From NCBI RefSeq assembly GCF_008806375.1, contig NZ_WAAT01000044.1:1-45287 (forward strand): DNA of 45,287 nucleotides. The letters are read 5' to 3'. Below, piece by piece: positions 15,513-24,244 of the stretch. Position numbers and translations under genes: made by a program. Under the pieces are notes generated by a model. That model did no database searches. It was not told the origin of the DNA and worked only from the letters and a program-made list of their open reading frames with translations. Each line of letters begins with the position of its first letter. The stretch's first letter is position 1. Source of the stretch: Pseudotamlana haliotis (GTDB taxonomy: Bacteria; Bacteroidota; Bacteroidia; Flavobacteriales; Flavobacteriaceae).

Positions 15513-16553
15513 TTATTCGTCTTTTACTTCTACAATTTCATACATGTCTTTACCATCAACTTGAATTGGTTGGTAGTATGTTTCTCCAAATTGAACATAA
15601 GTTACGTCTCCTATTTTTACTTCTTCGCCACCTTCAGGTAAGCCAGGAACAATGGTTCCTGCAGTGGCGGGAACAACAATATATCCATCTTTATTTTTCT
15701 CATAAAAAGCGCCACCGTAATAGTAATTGTTGGTTTCGTTAACTTCAACTTTTTGAGCTTCTTTTGGGATTTCTGGAACTTGAGCACCAACTGGAGCTTG
15801 TACAGCTTCAAAGCCATCTTCTGTTTTTAGGTAATAGGTACCGTTATCATAGTGGTATTCTTCGTTTTTATCATCGTTATTGTCACTAATAATCGCTACA
15901 ATAATAGCCGTTCTAGCTAATGAGGTTACAAAATAACCCCATGGGTGCCAAACTGGTCCCCAATAAAAAGGCGTGTAAGGATGGTAATAGTATGGTCTGT
16001 GGCAATAATAGCCTCTTCCGCCATATCTATACGGAGGTCTTGTATATCTTGCATGACTTGATCTTACTCGTGTATTTCTAATGTTGTTATTATGACGGCT
16101 GTTGTTAACGTTGATGTTTACATTGTTGTTGCCTATATGTGTTTTGTTTCCAACTTTATTGCCTCTGTTGTTTCCTATTTTATTGTTAGAAGTACGTTTT
16201 ACCGTAGAAGTTTTTCTGTTGGTAGAAACATTTCTTGAGGTTGATTTATTGGCCACTTTACCTTTTGATTTACTAGAACCAAAACTGCGGTTTCCCGTTG
16301 TTCTACCGCCTCCATTAATAGACCTTATTGGTGTTGATCTGTGGGTTGTTGTCGCTCGAGTATTTGATCGGCTAGGTGTGCTTCTATGACTAGGCATGCT
16401 ACGGCTTGCACCGCCGCCTCTTGATATACCTCCGCCACCTCTTGATGCACCATGCCCCATACGTTGGGCAAGTAAATCAGAAGGAAAGGCTAAAGCTACA
16501 AATACAAATAAAAGTCCAAATTTATGTTTTATGTTTAATGAATATGATGTCAT
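15513..16553 (-). CDS. Exported low-complexity DUF6515-type protein
   Basis: 346 residues. A signal peptide (hydrophobic to about residue 29, ending LLAQ) precedes a Gly/Ser/Arg/Asn-rich disordered region (about 30-165) with many RST/RGG/NNN tracts, a Tyr/His/Pro-rich patch (HARYTRPPYRYGGRGYY), a short hydrophobic segment (SLARTAIIVAIIS), and a C-terminal repeat-like region with YYLKTEDGFEAVQAPVGA, FYEKNKDGYIVVPATAG and TYYQP modules. This architecture matches the DUF6515 family; no function is known to me. The DUF2092 gene lies 26 bases upstream in the same direction, so they may share a transcript. Confidence 0.78.
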   Translation of the reverse strand: MTSYSLNIKHKFGLLFVFVALAFPSDLLAQRMGHGASRGGGGISRGGGASRSMPSHRSTPSRSNTRATTTHRSTPIRSINGGGRTTGNRSFGSSKSKGKVANKSTSRNVSTNRKTSTVKRTSNNKIGNNRGNKVGNKTHIGNNNVNINVNNSRHNNNIRNTRVRSSHARYTRPPYRYGGRGYYCHRPYYYHPYTPFYWGPVWHPWGYFVTSLARTAIIVAIISDNNDDKNEEYHYDNGTYYLKTEDGFEAVQAPVGAQVPEIPKEAQKVEVNETNNYYYGGAFYEKNKDGYIVVPATAGTIVPGLPEGGEEVKIGDVTYVQFGETYYQPIQVDGKDMYEIVEVKDE

Positions 16554-16579
16554 GATGATTAAATTTTAAAGTTAACAAA

Positions 16580-17305
16580 CTACTTTTTTAAGATGCTAAT
16601 GAGTCTTGAGTTAGGTGGTGGAAGAAAGTTAAACTTAGCATCTGGGATGCTAGGGTTTAAGCGCCAGTCACTAAATGTAGCCTCATACTGCATATTTGAT
16701 TTGTCTTTATAGATAATCACAAAATGTTTAGGTAGCACATCTGATTCACTAGATACCCAAATTTGAACATTAAGTTTTTTGTTATTCGCCATAATGTGGT
16801 AGCACTCTTCGTTATCATATGTTTTTTTTCCTAGAAATTTAATACTATCAAAGTCTTCAATTAAATCATCTGTGAAAGCTGGATAGAAAAAATCGGCGGC
16901 AGGAAATTGGAAGTCGTAATTCGCGTGCATGTCGTCGATCATAGCTAATGTGGTTTCTGGAGCTTCAAGAGTCACGTAGTTGTTTTCGTTGTAATTGAAA
17001 AAATTCATGTGTGAACCATCGTACCAAAAACCTTTGTCGTATTCTGTACCTTTTATACGAATATGTAGTTTATCTGGACCAGAAAAAGTAATATCACTTT
17101 CATGGTGTTCTTTAACGATGTGTTTGTTTACATCAAGTTCGTCATTAGAACTGCTCAAGTGAAAATTAACAGCGTGTAAATCGCCAATAACGGCAGTCAT
17201 TTTGTCTAAAATAAATACGGCTGTGGAGTCAATTTCTTTGGTTTCCTGAGTAAATCCTACGGACGTTACCAGAATGAGGGCAAGCGCAAATAATTGGTTT
17301 TTCAT
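16580..17305 (-). CDS. Exported DUF2092-type protein (LolA-like fold)
   Basis: 241 residues with signal peptide (MKNQLFALALILVTSVGFTQ). The mature protein resembles DUF2092 proteins: KLHIRIKGTEYDKGFWYDG, NYVTLEAPETTLAMIDDM and a late KHFVIIYKD...YEATFSDW block, arranged as the half-barrel strands of LolA/LppX-like carriers. Binding of a lipid or other hydrophobic ligand is a family-level guess. It sits just upstream of the DUF6515 gene (26 bases). The 220 bases before it hold no gene. Confidence 0.8.
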   Translation of the reverse strand: MKNQLFALALILVTSVGFTQETKEIDSTAVFILDKMTAVIGDLHAVNFHLSSSNDELDVNKHIVKEHHESDITFSGPDKLHIRIKGTEYDKGFWYDGSHMNFFNYNENNYVTLEAPETTLAMIDDMHANYDFQFPAADFFYPAFTDDLIEDFDSIKFLGKKTYDNEECYHIMANNKKLNVQIWVSSESDVLPKHFVIIYKDKSNMQYEATFSDWRLNPSIPDAKFNFLPPPNSRLISILKK

Positions 17306-17526
17306 AATTATGGAATGGTTTTTAGTGTACTAGAACCGCTTTAACGAATTTAATTAAAGTGAAATCTATTGTCTTTTACGGGATTGTAAATTAATTAATA
17401 TGATTTGTTTGACTACAATGTCTTGTAAATATAATAAAAATCCTTTTGAATTTATGCCGTAATTATTTTAGCAGGTTTTGTAATCCTTCGCTTTACTAGA
17501 AGAGAGAAGTGTTTTTTACTTTTGAA

Positions 17527-18021
17527 TTAATTAGTAGGACTTTTGGAGAAGTTTATTTGGTCACCAACTGAAAGTTGCCAAGTATTTACTAAACCAGCAT
17601 TGACTTCTAAAACATATTGAGCTAAGCCGTTTGAAGGTAACGAAGACTCGTCATAAGGCACGGCGTTTTCTTGAAAACTTACAATAGATTTATCTGCTGA
17701 AATATAAATAAGATCTATTGAGAATTCAGTGTTTTTCATGTAGAATGAGTGTTCTCGTTCATCTTTAAAAACAAAAAGCATAGCTCGGTTGTTTTTCATA
17801 GAATCACGATACATCAGACCCGTTTGTATGTCGAAATCGGTATCGGCAATTTCAATATCTAAAGTGATTTTAGTGCTGTCAGAATCTTTAATGATGCTAA
17901 GGCTTCCTTCTTTGGTAAAGGAAACTTCGGTTTGCTTGATTATTTTTTTATCGTTCTTACAGGCGCTGAATGTTAAAACAGCGAGTAAAACATATATAAT
18001 GACCTTGCGCTTAAGAAGCAT
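17527..18021 (-). CDS. DUF192 lipoprotein
   Basis: 164 residues; lipobox LTFSAC puts the lipidated Cys at 21. The body is a DUF192 domain: QTGLMYRDSMKNNRAMLFVFKDEREHSFYMKNT split around residues 76-108, then IDLIYISADKSIV and the closing YVLEVNAGLVNTWQLSVGD. Function of DUF192 is not established. Its ATG lies one base after the lgt stop codon, so it is almost certainly co-translated with lgt, the enzyme expected to lipidate it. Confidence 0.88.
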   Translation of the reverse strand: MLLKRKVIIYVLLAVLTFSACKNDKKIIKQTEVSFTKEGSLSIIKDSDSTKITLDIEIADTDFDIQTGLMYRDSMKNNRAMLFVFKDEREHSFYMKNTEFSIDLIYISADKSIVSFQENAVPYDESSLPSNGLAQYVLEVNAGLVNTWQLSVGDQINFSKSPTN

Positions 18022-18022
18022 C

Positions 18023-18952
18023 TTATGTTGTAGCCGATTTAGGTTTATAGATAAACATGAAATACAAGCCTATTAGTACAAATGGAATACTTAGCCATTG
18101 GCCTGTATTAAGTCCAAACCAGTTGATGTATTCATCACCTTGAGGTTCTTTTGTGAATTCAATAAAGAATCTGATCGTCCAAAGTAATACTAAAAATAAA
18201 CCAAATAAGAATCCTGGTTGGTCTCTTTTAATCGTTTTTGTGTAGAAGAACCACAAGATTAAAAAGACAAATATATAGCAAAACGATTCGTATAATTGTG
18301 ACGGATGGCGATAAGGCACGGCGTCTAATAAGTTCTGAAACTGCGGATTGGTAGCGATGGCATCATATGCTTTTTGAGCATCATTAATGCCTGTTAGTTG
18401 CATGGCTTCTCTCTTGTAATACTGATCTTGAATAAAACGGACACCAAAATTTGAATCGGTTATCTTTCCAATGATTTCAGAGTTTATAAAGTTTCCAATA
18501 CGTATAAAAATGGCACCAGAAGCCACAGGAATCACCACGCGGTCTAAAATCCAAAGCAATGATTTGTAATTGTATTTTTGTCGGTATAAATACATGCCTA
18601 TTATAATACCTATGGCAGCACCGTGACTGGCTAAGCCTTGAAATCCTGTAAATTCAAAACCACCTTTAAATTTGAAAGGTAAAAAGATGCTGAAGAAATC
18701 TTCTGTAATCAACTCCGATTGATAGAATAAAACATGTCCCAATCTGGCACCAATCATGGTCGCTAAAACGGTATAAATAAAAAGCGGGTCTAAATAAGTT
18801 AAGGATACTTTCTCCTTGGTGAAAATACGTTTCATCAAGTACCAGCCTAAAACAAAAGCGGTCACCCACATGAGGCTATAAAAGTGAATTTTAAAGTTCC
18901 CTATAATATCAATTCCTGTAAGAGGATTCCAATCAAATTTTAATGGATGCAT
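18023..18952 (-). CDS. lgt: Prolipoprotein diacylglyceryl transferase
   Basis: A 309-residue inner-membrane enzyme with about seven hydrophobic segments that transfers diacylglycerol from phosphatidylglycerol to the lipobox Cys of prolipoproteins. Conserved sites are visible: SHGAAIG with H110, the Lgt signature R151-IGNFINSE159, and YRHPSQLYE near 215-223. It is the fourth gene of an apparent five-gene operon (DHH phosphoesterase, gldI, cyclophilin-FKBP, lgt, DUF192); the gap to the upstream isomerase gene is 19 bases and to the downstream gene 1 base. Confidence 0.96.
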   Translation of the reverse strand: MHPLKFDWNPLTGIDIIGNFKIHFYSLMWVTAFVLGWYLMKRIFTKEKVSLTYLDPLFIYTVLATMIGARLGHVLFYQSELITEDFFSIFLPFKFKGGFEFTGFQGLASHGAAIGIIIGMYLYRQKYNYKSLLWILDRVVIPVASGAIFIRIGNFINSEIIGKITDSNFGVRFIQDQYYKREAMQLTGINDAQKAYDAIATNPQFQNLLDAVPYRHPSQLYESFCYIFVFLILWFFYTKTIKRDQPGFLFGLFLVLLWTIRFFIEFTKEPQGDEYINWFGLNTGQWLSIPFVLIGLYFMFIYKPKSATT

Positions 18953-18971
18953 AGACTTTAAGCTTTGTTTT

Positions 18972-20102
18972 TTATTTTAAAAGTTCTAAAATTTCAACTT
19001 CAAATATCAGGTTTGATTTTCCCGGTATTCCTCGGGTTCCACTGTCACCGTAAGCTAAATGATAAGGTATAAACAAGGTGGCCTTGTCTCCAACATGAAG
19101 TTGTTGAAGGCCTTCTTTAAATCCAGGAATCATATGGGCATTAGGTTTGAGCTCCGCTGTAATCGGGTGGTATTTATTGGCGAATTTACGCTTTTTGTTT
19201 ACAGCACCAAGGGCTTCAGCGACATCAATTTTACTGGTTTCTATTAATTTTCCGTTAACAAAAAATACGGAGTAGTCTACCAAGGCTTTGGCGTTTTTGG
19301 GTAGCTTTTGTCCCTCGCCTTTTTCAGAAATATAAAACTTTAAACCTGAATCTAGGGTTGTGGCTTTTTCTTTTTGTTCTTCAAACTTATCGTGAGTGGC
19401 CTTTAAAGTGGCTGCGGCTTTTTCTTTTTTCTCTTTTGCGAGACGTTCTTCTTCAGCAAAGTGATCTTGGAAAATTTTAGGCGCATTAAAGGACTTTGCG
19501 GCTTTACCTTTTCTTATAATAATCACATGTTTTAAAACGATATCGTGTATCGGTCTGTGTTTTTCATTGGTATTTACGTTTGAAATAGAGTCTAAAACAT
19601 CGAGGCCAATAATAACTTCACCAAAAGCCGTATGTACATGATCTAAATGCGGTTTGGCAGCATCAGTAATGAAAAATTGACTTCCGTTAGCGTTTTCACC
19701 AGGATTAGCCATAGATAGAATACCGGGTTTGTCGTGTTTAATATCAGCATGAAACTCGTCCATGAATTTATAACCAGGGTTGCCCTTTCCTGTACCTGTA
19801 GGGTCTCCACCTTGAATCATGAAATCGTTCATTACCCTATGAAAAATGCTTCCATCGTAATATTTTTTACCCTTATAAGGCTTTTTAACCAAGGTGTTGG
19901 TGCCTTCAGCGAGGGAAACAAAATTAGCCACAGTTACCGGTGCTTTTTCGATGTCAAGCTTGGCAATCATGATGCCTTTTGAGGTTTTCAGTTCGGCATA
20001 CAAACCATCTTTCAATTCTGAGTAAGAAGGCTCACATGAGGAGAGGTTCAAGCAGAATATGCAAAGTATAATTTTAATCGTGTGCTTTACTATTATATTC
20101 AT
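18972..20102 (-). CDS. Lipoprotein with cyclophilin and FKBP isomerase domains
   Basis: 376 residues from the ATG at 20102, chosen because it overlaps the gldI stop as ATGA and starts a proper lipoprotein signal (MNIIVKHTI...LNLSSC, lipid Cys 23); a longer frame start at 20138 would bury the signal. Domain 1 (about 35-205) is a cyclophilin: [34 protein letters not shown] and [14 protein letters not shown] charged Glu/Lys/Ala helix (about 215-250) links it to an FKBP domain (about 255-376) with [19 protein letters not shown] and [10 protein letters not shown]. Both fold families catalyse prolyl cis-trans isomerisation; lipidation predicts a periplasmic, membrane-tethered chaperone. It follows gldI, another FKBP lipoprotein. 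Confidence 0.92.
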   Translation of the reverse strand: MNIIVKHTIKIILCIFCLNLSSCEPSYSELKDGLYAELKTSKGIMIAKLDIEKAPVTVANFVSLAEGTNTLVKKPYKGKKYYDGSIFHRVMNDFMIQGGDPTGTGKGNPGYKFMDEFHADIKHDKPGILSMANPGENANGSQFFITDAAKPHLDHVHTAFGEVIIGLDVLDSISNVNTNEKHRPIHDIVLKHVIIIRKGKAAKSFNAPKIFQDHFAEEERLAKEKKEKAAATLKATHDKFEEQKEKATTLDSGLKFYISEKGEGQKLPKNAKALVDYSVFFVNGKLIETSKIDVAEALGAVNKKRKFANKYHPITAELKPNAHMIPGFKEGLQQLHVGDKATLFIPYHLAYGDSGTRGIPGKSNLIFEVEILELLK

Positions 20103-20635
20103 TCGCTTTGAGTAATTGAATTTACAGTAACTTGGCAAATTAAAGGTATGTTGCTTCCAATTCTGTTTTCATCGCCATAATAACCGTAGGCCTTTTGAGA
20201 AGGGAAGTAGAAGGTCACTGTTTCACCTGTTTTCATGAGTTTTAAGCCTTCACGTAGTCCTGTGAATAACTCCTCCTTATCCATGGTGTAATTTTGAGTT
20301 TTTAATTCTTCTGCAGAATAAATTAATTTACCATTAAGTGTTTTTACGTTGTAATTATAGTTTACTAAATCACCAAGATCTGGTGTTTCTAAAGAATCTA
20401 CTTCAATTTTTGTGTTATAGTAGTACCAAAAACCGCTATCGGAAGCCAAGTACTCTTGACCTTCTTGGTTTAATATTTTTTCAATTGTAGCATGTTCCCT
20501 AGCATTAAGCTTTTTGTTACGTTCAACAGAAGCATCAATGAAAGAGCCAGATTTTACAGAAACAGGTTTGCGCGGTTCGGGCATTTTGCAGCCAAAAGCA
20601 ACAAGAGCTAATGCGATTAATAGTAGTTTATGCAT
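20099..20635 (-). CDS. gldI: Gliding-motility FKBP-type isomerase lipoprotein GldI
   Basis: 178 residues, lipobox LVAFGC (Cys 16). The C-terminal two thirds are FKBP-like ([20 protein letters not shown], then [34 protein letters not shown]). The sequence and the company of a DHH phosphoesterase and a second isomerase fit GldI of Flavobacteria, a lipoprotein required for gliding and hence for the type IX secretion/gliding machinery. It overlaps the upstream DHH gene by 8 bases and the downstream isomerase gene by 4 (ATGA). A T9SS sorting domain elsewhere in the window (44048) agrees with the organism having that machinery. Confidence 0.88.
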   Translation of the reverse strand: MHKLLLIALALVAFGCKMPEPRKPVSVKSGSFIDASVERNKKLNAREHATIEKILNQEGQEYLASDSGFWYYYNTKIEVDSLETPDLGDLVNYNYNVKTLNGKLIYSAEELKTQNYTMDKEELFTGLREGLKLMKTGETVTFYFPSQKAYGYYGDENRIGSNIPLICQVTVNSITQSE

Positions 20636-21647
20636 GGTTTAAGTCTTGGTTATAACTAGGCAATATACTAATAAATTTTTCAATAGTTTTATTGAGTGAT
20701 AATTCGCTTCGTCCTCCGGCAGCATTAGTGTGTCCGCCACCATTAAAATGAGCGCGAGACATATTGTTGACCGAAAATTCACCTTTAGAACGCAGGGATA
20801 TTTTAATAATACCTTCTTGTTTGTCTTCAATGAAAATAGCAGCTAATACAACGCCATCTAATGATAAAGCGTAATTCACAATACCTTCAGTATCACCTTT
20901 TTTATAATGATATCGGTTCAATTCCTCTTGAGATAAGCTAATGTAAGCAGCACGTGACTCTGGAATCACCTTCAAATTGGTTAAAGCGCAGCCTAGTAAC
21001 TGTAGGCGTTCAAAGCTATTGGTGTCGTAAACATTGTTGTGAATTGCAGAATTATCGGCACCCTTTTCAATAAGGTTGGCTATAATACGGTGTGTGGTGC
21101 TCGTGGTACAGTTAAATCGAAACGACCCCGTATCGGTCATGATCCCTAAGTATAGACAAGTCGCGATGTTCGTGTCAATGAGGCTTTCGTCACCTAATAA
21201 ATCTATAAAGTGATATACCATTTCACAGGTAGAACTCATGCTTACATCACTATACATGTACGTGGCGTAATCATCTGGTGCTTGGTGATGGTCTATCATG
21301 ACTTTTAATGCATCACTTTCGGCTAAAACCGTTTCCATGTTTCCTGTTCTATGAAAAGCGTTAAAATCTAGGGTAAAAATAACATCTGCATTATTGATTA
21401 GTTGGTTACAAGCACTGGTTTCAGCGTCATGAATACGAATATTATCGTTGCCAGGAACCCATTTTAAAAATGAAGGGTAATCGTTTGGCACGATAACTTG
21501 AGCATTGTGATGGTGTTTTATAAGGTAGTGGTAGAGGCCTAAGGTCGAGCCAATGGCGTCTCCGTCAGGGTTTTTATGTGGTACAATTACAATCTTTTTT
21601 GGTGATGATAATAATTGTTTAATGTTTGATATATCTTGTTTGTTCAT
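20628..21647 (-). CDS. DHH-family phosphoesterase (NrnA-like)
   Basis: 339 residues. The DHH core is intact: HKNPDGDAIGS (24-34), FTLDFNAF (about 91-98), D119-H120-H121, and the DHHA1 substrate motif near the end (RAHFNGGGHTNAAGG). Such two-metal enzymes degrade nano-oligonucleotides or dephosphorylate pAp; which activity applies is not visible. It is the first gene of the gldI-lgt operon. The 165-base gap to the divergent ndk holds the promoters of both. Confidence 0.9.
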   Translation of the reverse strand: MNKQDISNIKQLLSSPKKIVIVPHKNPDGDAIGSTLGLYHYLIKHHHNAQVIVPNDYPSFLKWVPGNDNIRIHDAETSACNQLINNADVIFTLDFNAFHRTGNMETVLAESDALKVMIDHHQAPDDYATYMYSDVSMSSTCEMVYHFIDLLGDESLIDTNIATCLYLGIMTDTGSFRFNCTTSTTHRIIANLIEKGADNSAIHNNVYDTNSFERLQLLGCALTNLKVIPESRAAYISLSQEELNRYHYKKGDTEGIVNYALSLDGVVLAAIFIEDKQEGIIKISLRSKGEFSVNNMSRAHFNGGGHTNAAGGRSELSLNKTIEKFISILPSYNQDLNHA

Positions 21648-21683
21648 AGAGGGCGAAGATACAATTTTTTAAAACTGGTTTAG

Positions 21684-21713
21684 TTGGTTTTTTGTATAAA
21701 TAGGTTACTTTTG
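21684..21713 (+). promoter_or_regulatory. ndk promoter (-33 TTG, 19-base spacer, -7 TACTTTTG)
   Basis: TTG at 21684-21686 and TACTTTTG at 21706-21713 match the Bacteroidetes TTTG-N17-20-TAnnTTTG pattern. Transcription would begin near 21720, leaving a leader of about 93 bases. Confidence 0.7.
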
Positions 21714-21812
21714 CAGCCTAAACCATGGAAGGTTTATTGCTTTGTTTTCAAGAAATTATCATTTTATGAAGACAATTCTTTTATAAAATTAACAATACAT
21801 TAAATATTAAAA

Positions 21813-22232
21813 ATGGCAACAAATAGAACATTTACAATGATTAAGCCTGATGCGGTTGAAAACGGACACATTGGGGCGATATTAGAAAAAATTTCTGCTT
21901 CAGGTTTTAGAATCGTAGCTTTAAAATTAACGCAAATGACCAAAGCTGATGCTGAAGCATTTTACGGCGTTCATAGCGAGCGTCCGTTTTTTGGAGAATT
22001 AGTGGAATTCATGACGCGTGGTGCTATTGTGGCTGCCATTTTAGAGAAGGATAATGCTGTTGAAGATTTCAGAACTTTAATTGGTGCAACAAATCCTGCT
22101 GAAGCGGCTGAAGGAACTATCAGAAAATTATTCGCAACTTCTATTGGGGAAAACGCGGTTCACGGAAGTGATAGCGATGAAAATGCGGCGATTGAAAGTG
22201 CTTTTCATTTTTCAGGAAGAGAGCAGTTTTAG
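21813..22232 (+). CDS. ndk: Nucleoside diphosphate kinase
   Basis: A 139-residue NDK that moves the gamma phosphate between nucleoside triphosphates and diphosphates through a phospho-histidine. The active-site H117 lies in [12 protein letters not shown]; the nucleotide-binding K11 and the KPDAV start are intact, and the Kpn loop (about 95-115) is present. Length is normal for bacteria. It is transcribed alone, away from the gldI-lgt operon, and followed by its own terminator. Confidence 0.98.
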   Translation: MATNRTFTMIKPDAVENGHIGAILEKISASGFRIVALKLTQMTKADAEAFYGVHSERPFFGELVEFMTRGAIVAAILEKDNAVEDFRTLIGATNPAEAAEGTIRKLFATSIGENAVHGSDSDENAAIESAFHFSGREQF

Positions 22233-22300
22233 TTTTATACAATAAACCAAACTTCTCGACTCCGCTCGAAGACCGAAAACAAACAACTCGTAATAAATCT

Positions 22301-22334
22301 AAATTCCGTAACAACTTTGTTGCGGAATTTTTTG
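22301..22334 (+). terminator. ndk terminator
   Basis: AAATTCCGTAACAA pairs with TTGTTGCGGAATTT (one G-U) around a two-base CT loop or slightly larger, followed by a T run, about 70 bases after ndk. Confidence 0.85.
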
Positions 22335-22379
22335 TTCGTTAAATTTCGACTTGAGGTGGTTTTACCTCAAAAAGAGGCA

Positions 22380-22408
22380 CAAAAAAAACCTATCAAAAAT
22401 GATAGGTT
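22380..22408 (-). terminator. Cold-shock gene terminator
   Basis: AACCTATCA / TGATAGGTT stem with an AAAA loop; on the minus strand it is followed by eight T. It lies 31 bases after the stop codon of the cold-shock gene. Confidence 0.85.
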
Positions 22409-22438
22409 CTTATTGTAATTGTTTAAAATAGTATATTG

Positions 22439-22630
22439 TTAGACTACTTTTACGTTTACGGCGTTTAATCCTTTTCTTCCTTCTTGAAGATCGAATTCTA
22501 CAACATCACCTTCACGAATTTCATCGATAAGTCCTGAAATGTGTACGAAATGTTCTTTGTTGTTGTCTTCTTCAACGATGAAACCAAATCCTTTAGAATC
22601 GTTGAAAAATTTTACTGTACCTTTACTCAT
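22439..22630 (-). CDS. Cold-shock-domain RNA-binding protein
   Basis: 63 residues, a single cold-shock domain that binds single-stranded RNA and DNA. RNP1 (KGFGFI, 13-18) and RNP2 (HFVHIS, 27-32) are intact, as is the opening KGTVKFF. The length is typical of a Csp without extra domains. It has its own -7 box (TATCTTTG, 22659-22666 minus) and terminator. Whether it is cold-induced cannot be told; many Csp genes are constitutive. Confidence 0.96.
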   Translation of the reverse strand: MSKGTVKFFNDSKGFGFIVEEDNNKEHFVHISGLIDEIREGDVVEFDLQEGRKGLNAVNVKVV

Positions 22631-22658
22631 TGTATTTGTATTATAAAAATTTAAGTTC

Positions 22659-22666
22659 CAAAGATA
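22659..22666 (-). promoter_or_regulatory. -7 box of the cold-shock gene
   Basis: Reads TATCTTTG on the minus strand, an exact TAnnTTTG match about 29 bases before the start codon. No -33 TTG is seen at a standard distance. Confidence 0.5.
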
Positions 22667-22728
22667 GTGTAAATAATTGTACGAGATTGTTTTTTATCAA
22701 TTTATTTAAAATTTATTCTTTTTTATAA

Positions 22729-23025
22729 TTATCTTAAAATCAATTTTTTAATGATTTCCTTGCCCAATTCTTCGTTAAGCATGGTAATTATTTTTTGTTT
22801 GCCGTAGCTTAATTCTTCTCGTAATACACTTGAGTTTAATTGTACGTAAAGGGTTTCACGTTCAAGGTTTACAGAGTTGGTGTAATTATTCACGCCATTG
22901 CCCATAAGCTTGGCCCAAGCATCGGCCACGTTAACTTTATCTAGACCTTTTTCCAGTCTATTGGTTTCTACAAATTCTTTTAAGGCGTCTTGTATGCTAA
23001 TGTGGTCGTTATTGCGTTTTGCCAT
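22729..23025 (-). CDS. DUF721 (DciA-like) protein
   Basis: 98 residues of the DUF721 family: a helical N-terminal part (ISIQDALKEFVETNRLEKGLDK), VADAWAKLMGNGV, then LYVQLNSSVLREELSYGKQKIITMLNEELG. DUF721 proteins include DciA, a loader/partner of the replicative helicase in bacteria without DnaC. The neighbour recF, two bases upstream, fits a replication or repair setting. Whether this short form loads helicase is inference. Confidence 0.85.
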   Translation of the reverse strand: MAKRNNDHISIQDALKEFVETNRLEKGLDKVNVADAWAKLMGNGVNNYTNSVNLERETLYVQLNSSVLREELSYGKQKIITMLNEELGKEIIKKLILR

Positions 23026-23027
23026 GG

Positions 23028-24107
23028 TTATAATTTAAAGATTTCATAAGATTGATGTACTTGTTTTACGGCCTTTTCGGTACGGTCGGCATGGGTGTCA
23101 CTAATAAATAACTGTCCAAAATTCTCATCATCTACTAATTTAATGATTTGTGAGACGCGTTGTTCATCTAATTTGTCAAAAATATCATCTAATAATAAGA
23201 TAGGGTTTACGCCACTTTGAGCCTTTAAAAAATCAAATTGTGCTAGCTTTAAAGCAATTAAAAATGATTTTTGCTGCCCCTGGCTTCCAAACTTCTTAAT
23301 GGGATGTTCTTCTATATTAAAATTCAAATCATCTTTATGAATGCCAACACTGGTGTATTGTAATGCCCGATCTTTACTTAGCGCGTTTTTTAGAAGTCCA
23401 CTCAGGTTTTGTTCTGCTAGCTGACTACTATAAACCAAATCAACCACTTCTTTGCCGTTGCTAATGGCTTCGTAGCGTGATTTAAAAATGGGGATGAAAT
23501 CCTTTAGAAAGCTATCTCGTTTTTCAAAAATCACAGTCCCATAATCATTAAGCTGCTCGTTATAGACATCTAAAGTGTCTTGGTTAAAGGTGTGGTTTAG
23601 TGCAAAATACTTTAATAAGGCATTACGCTGAGCCAGTGTTTTGTTGTAGCTAATAAGTTGATTAAGGTAGTTTTTGTCACTTTGCGAAATCACACTATCA
23701 ATAAACTTACGCCTGGTGTCGCTACCTTCAATAATTAAATCGCGATCGGCTGGTGAAATGATTACAAGCGGTAAAAAACCAATGTGCTCACTAAACTTGT
23801 CGTAAATCTTTCCGTTACGCTTAATGACTTTTTTTTGCCCGCGTTTTAAGCTAATAACGATTTTTTCGGTTTTTTCTTCTTTTTCATAGTCGCCATTGAT
23901 GACAAAAAAAGCTTCATCGTGCTTAATATTTTGCGAAGCGATGGGGTTAAAATAGCTTTTTCCGAAGGATAAATGATAAATAGCATCGAGTATATTCGTC
24001 TTTCCAATACCATTATTTCCAACAATGCAATTAATCTTATCGTTGAAAACGAATGATTTGCTGTCAAAGTTTTTATAATTGAGAAGAGAAAGTGATTTTA
24101 AAATCAT
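23028..24107 (-). CDS. recF: DNA replication and repair protein RecF
   Basis: A 359-residue SMC-like ATPase that helps load RecA at single-stranded gaps. Walker A is GNNGIGKT (30-37); the ABC signature region reads [19 protein letters not shown] (about 283-301); Walker B is [12 protein letters not shown] (about 311-322). Unlike in many bacteria it is not next to dnaN or gyrB (gyrB is 15 kb away here); it pairs with the DUF721 gene, an arrangement usual in Flavobacteria. The divergent TPR gene starts 138 bases upstream. Confidence 0.96.
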   Translation of the reverse strand: MILKSLSLLNYKNFDSKSFVFNDKINCIVGNNGIGKTNILDAIYHLSFGKSYFNPIASQNIKHDEAFFVINGDYEKEEKTEKIVISLKRGQKKVIKRNGKIYDKFSEHIGFLPLVIISPADRDLIIEGSDTRRKFIDSVISQSDKNYLNQLISYNKTLAQRNALLKYFALNHTFNQDTLDVYNEQLNDYGTVIFEKRDSFLKDFIPIFKSRYEAISNGKEVVDLVYSSQLAEQNLSGLLKNALSKDRALQYTSVGIHKDDLNFNIEEHPIKKFGSQGQQKSFLIALKLAQFDFLKAQSGVNPILLLDDIFDKLDEQRVSQIIKLVDDENFGQLFISDTHADRTEKAVKQVHQSYEIFKL

Positions 24108-24211
24108 ATAAATAGCAACTTAACGAAGGTTTTGGAGCTTTAGCGATAAAAAGATGTGCAAATTATTGAAAAATAACAAATAAATACCCTTTTAGTTATG
24201 AAGAAAAATTA

Positions 24212-24219
24212 TATTTTTG
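24212..24219 (+). promoter_or_regulatory. -7 box for the TPR-ribH genes
   Basis: TATTTTTG, an exact TAnnTTTG match, 26 bases upstream of the start codon at 24245. The matching -33 element is not obvious. Confidence 0.5.
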
Positions 24220-24244
24220 CGCGACAATAAATTAGACGTAATAA

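Noticed and set aside
16102-16389. A 95-residue hydrophobic plus-strand frame
   Set aside because: Antisense to the low-complexity Asn/Ser/Arg-rich part of the DUF6515 gene; its Leu/Val-rich look is produced by the opposite strand's codons.
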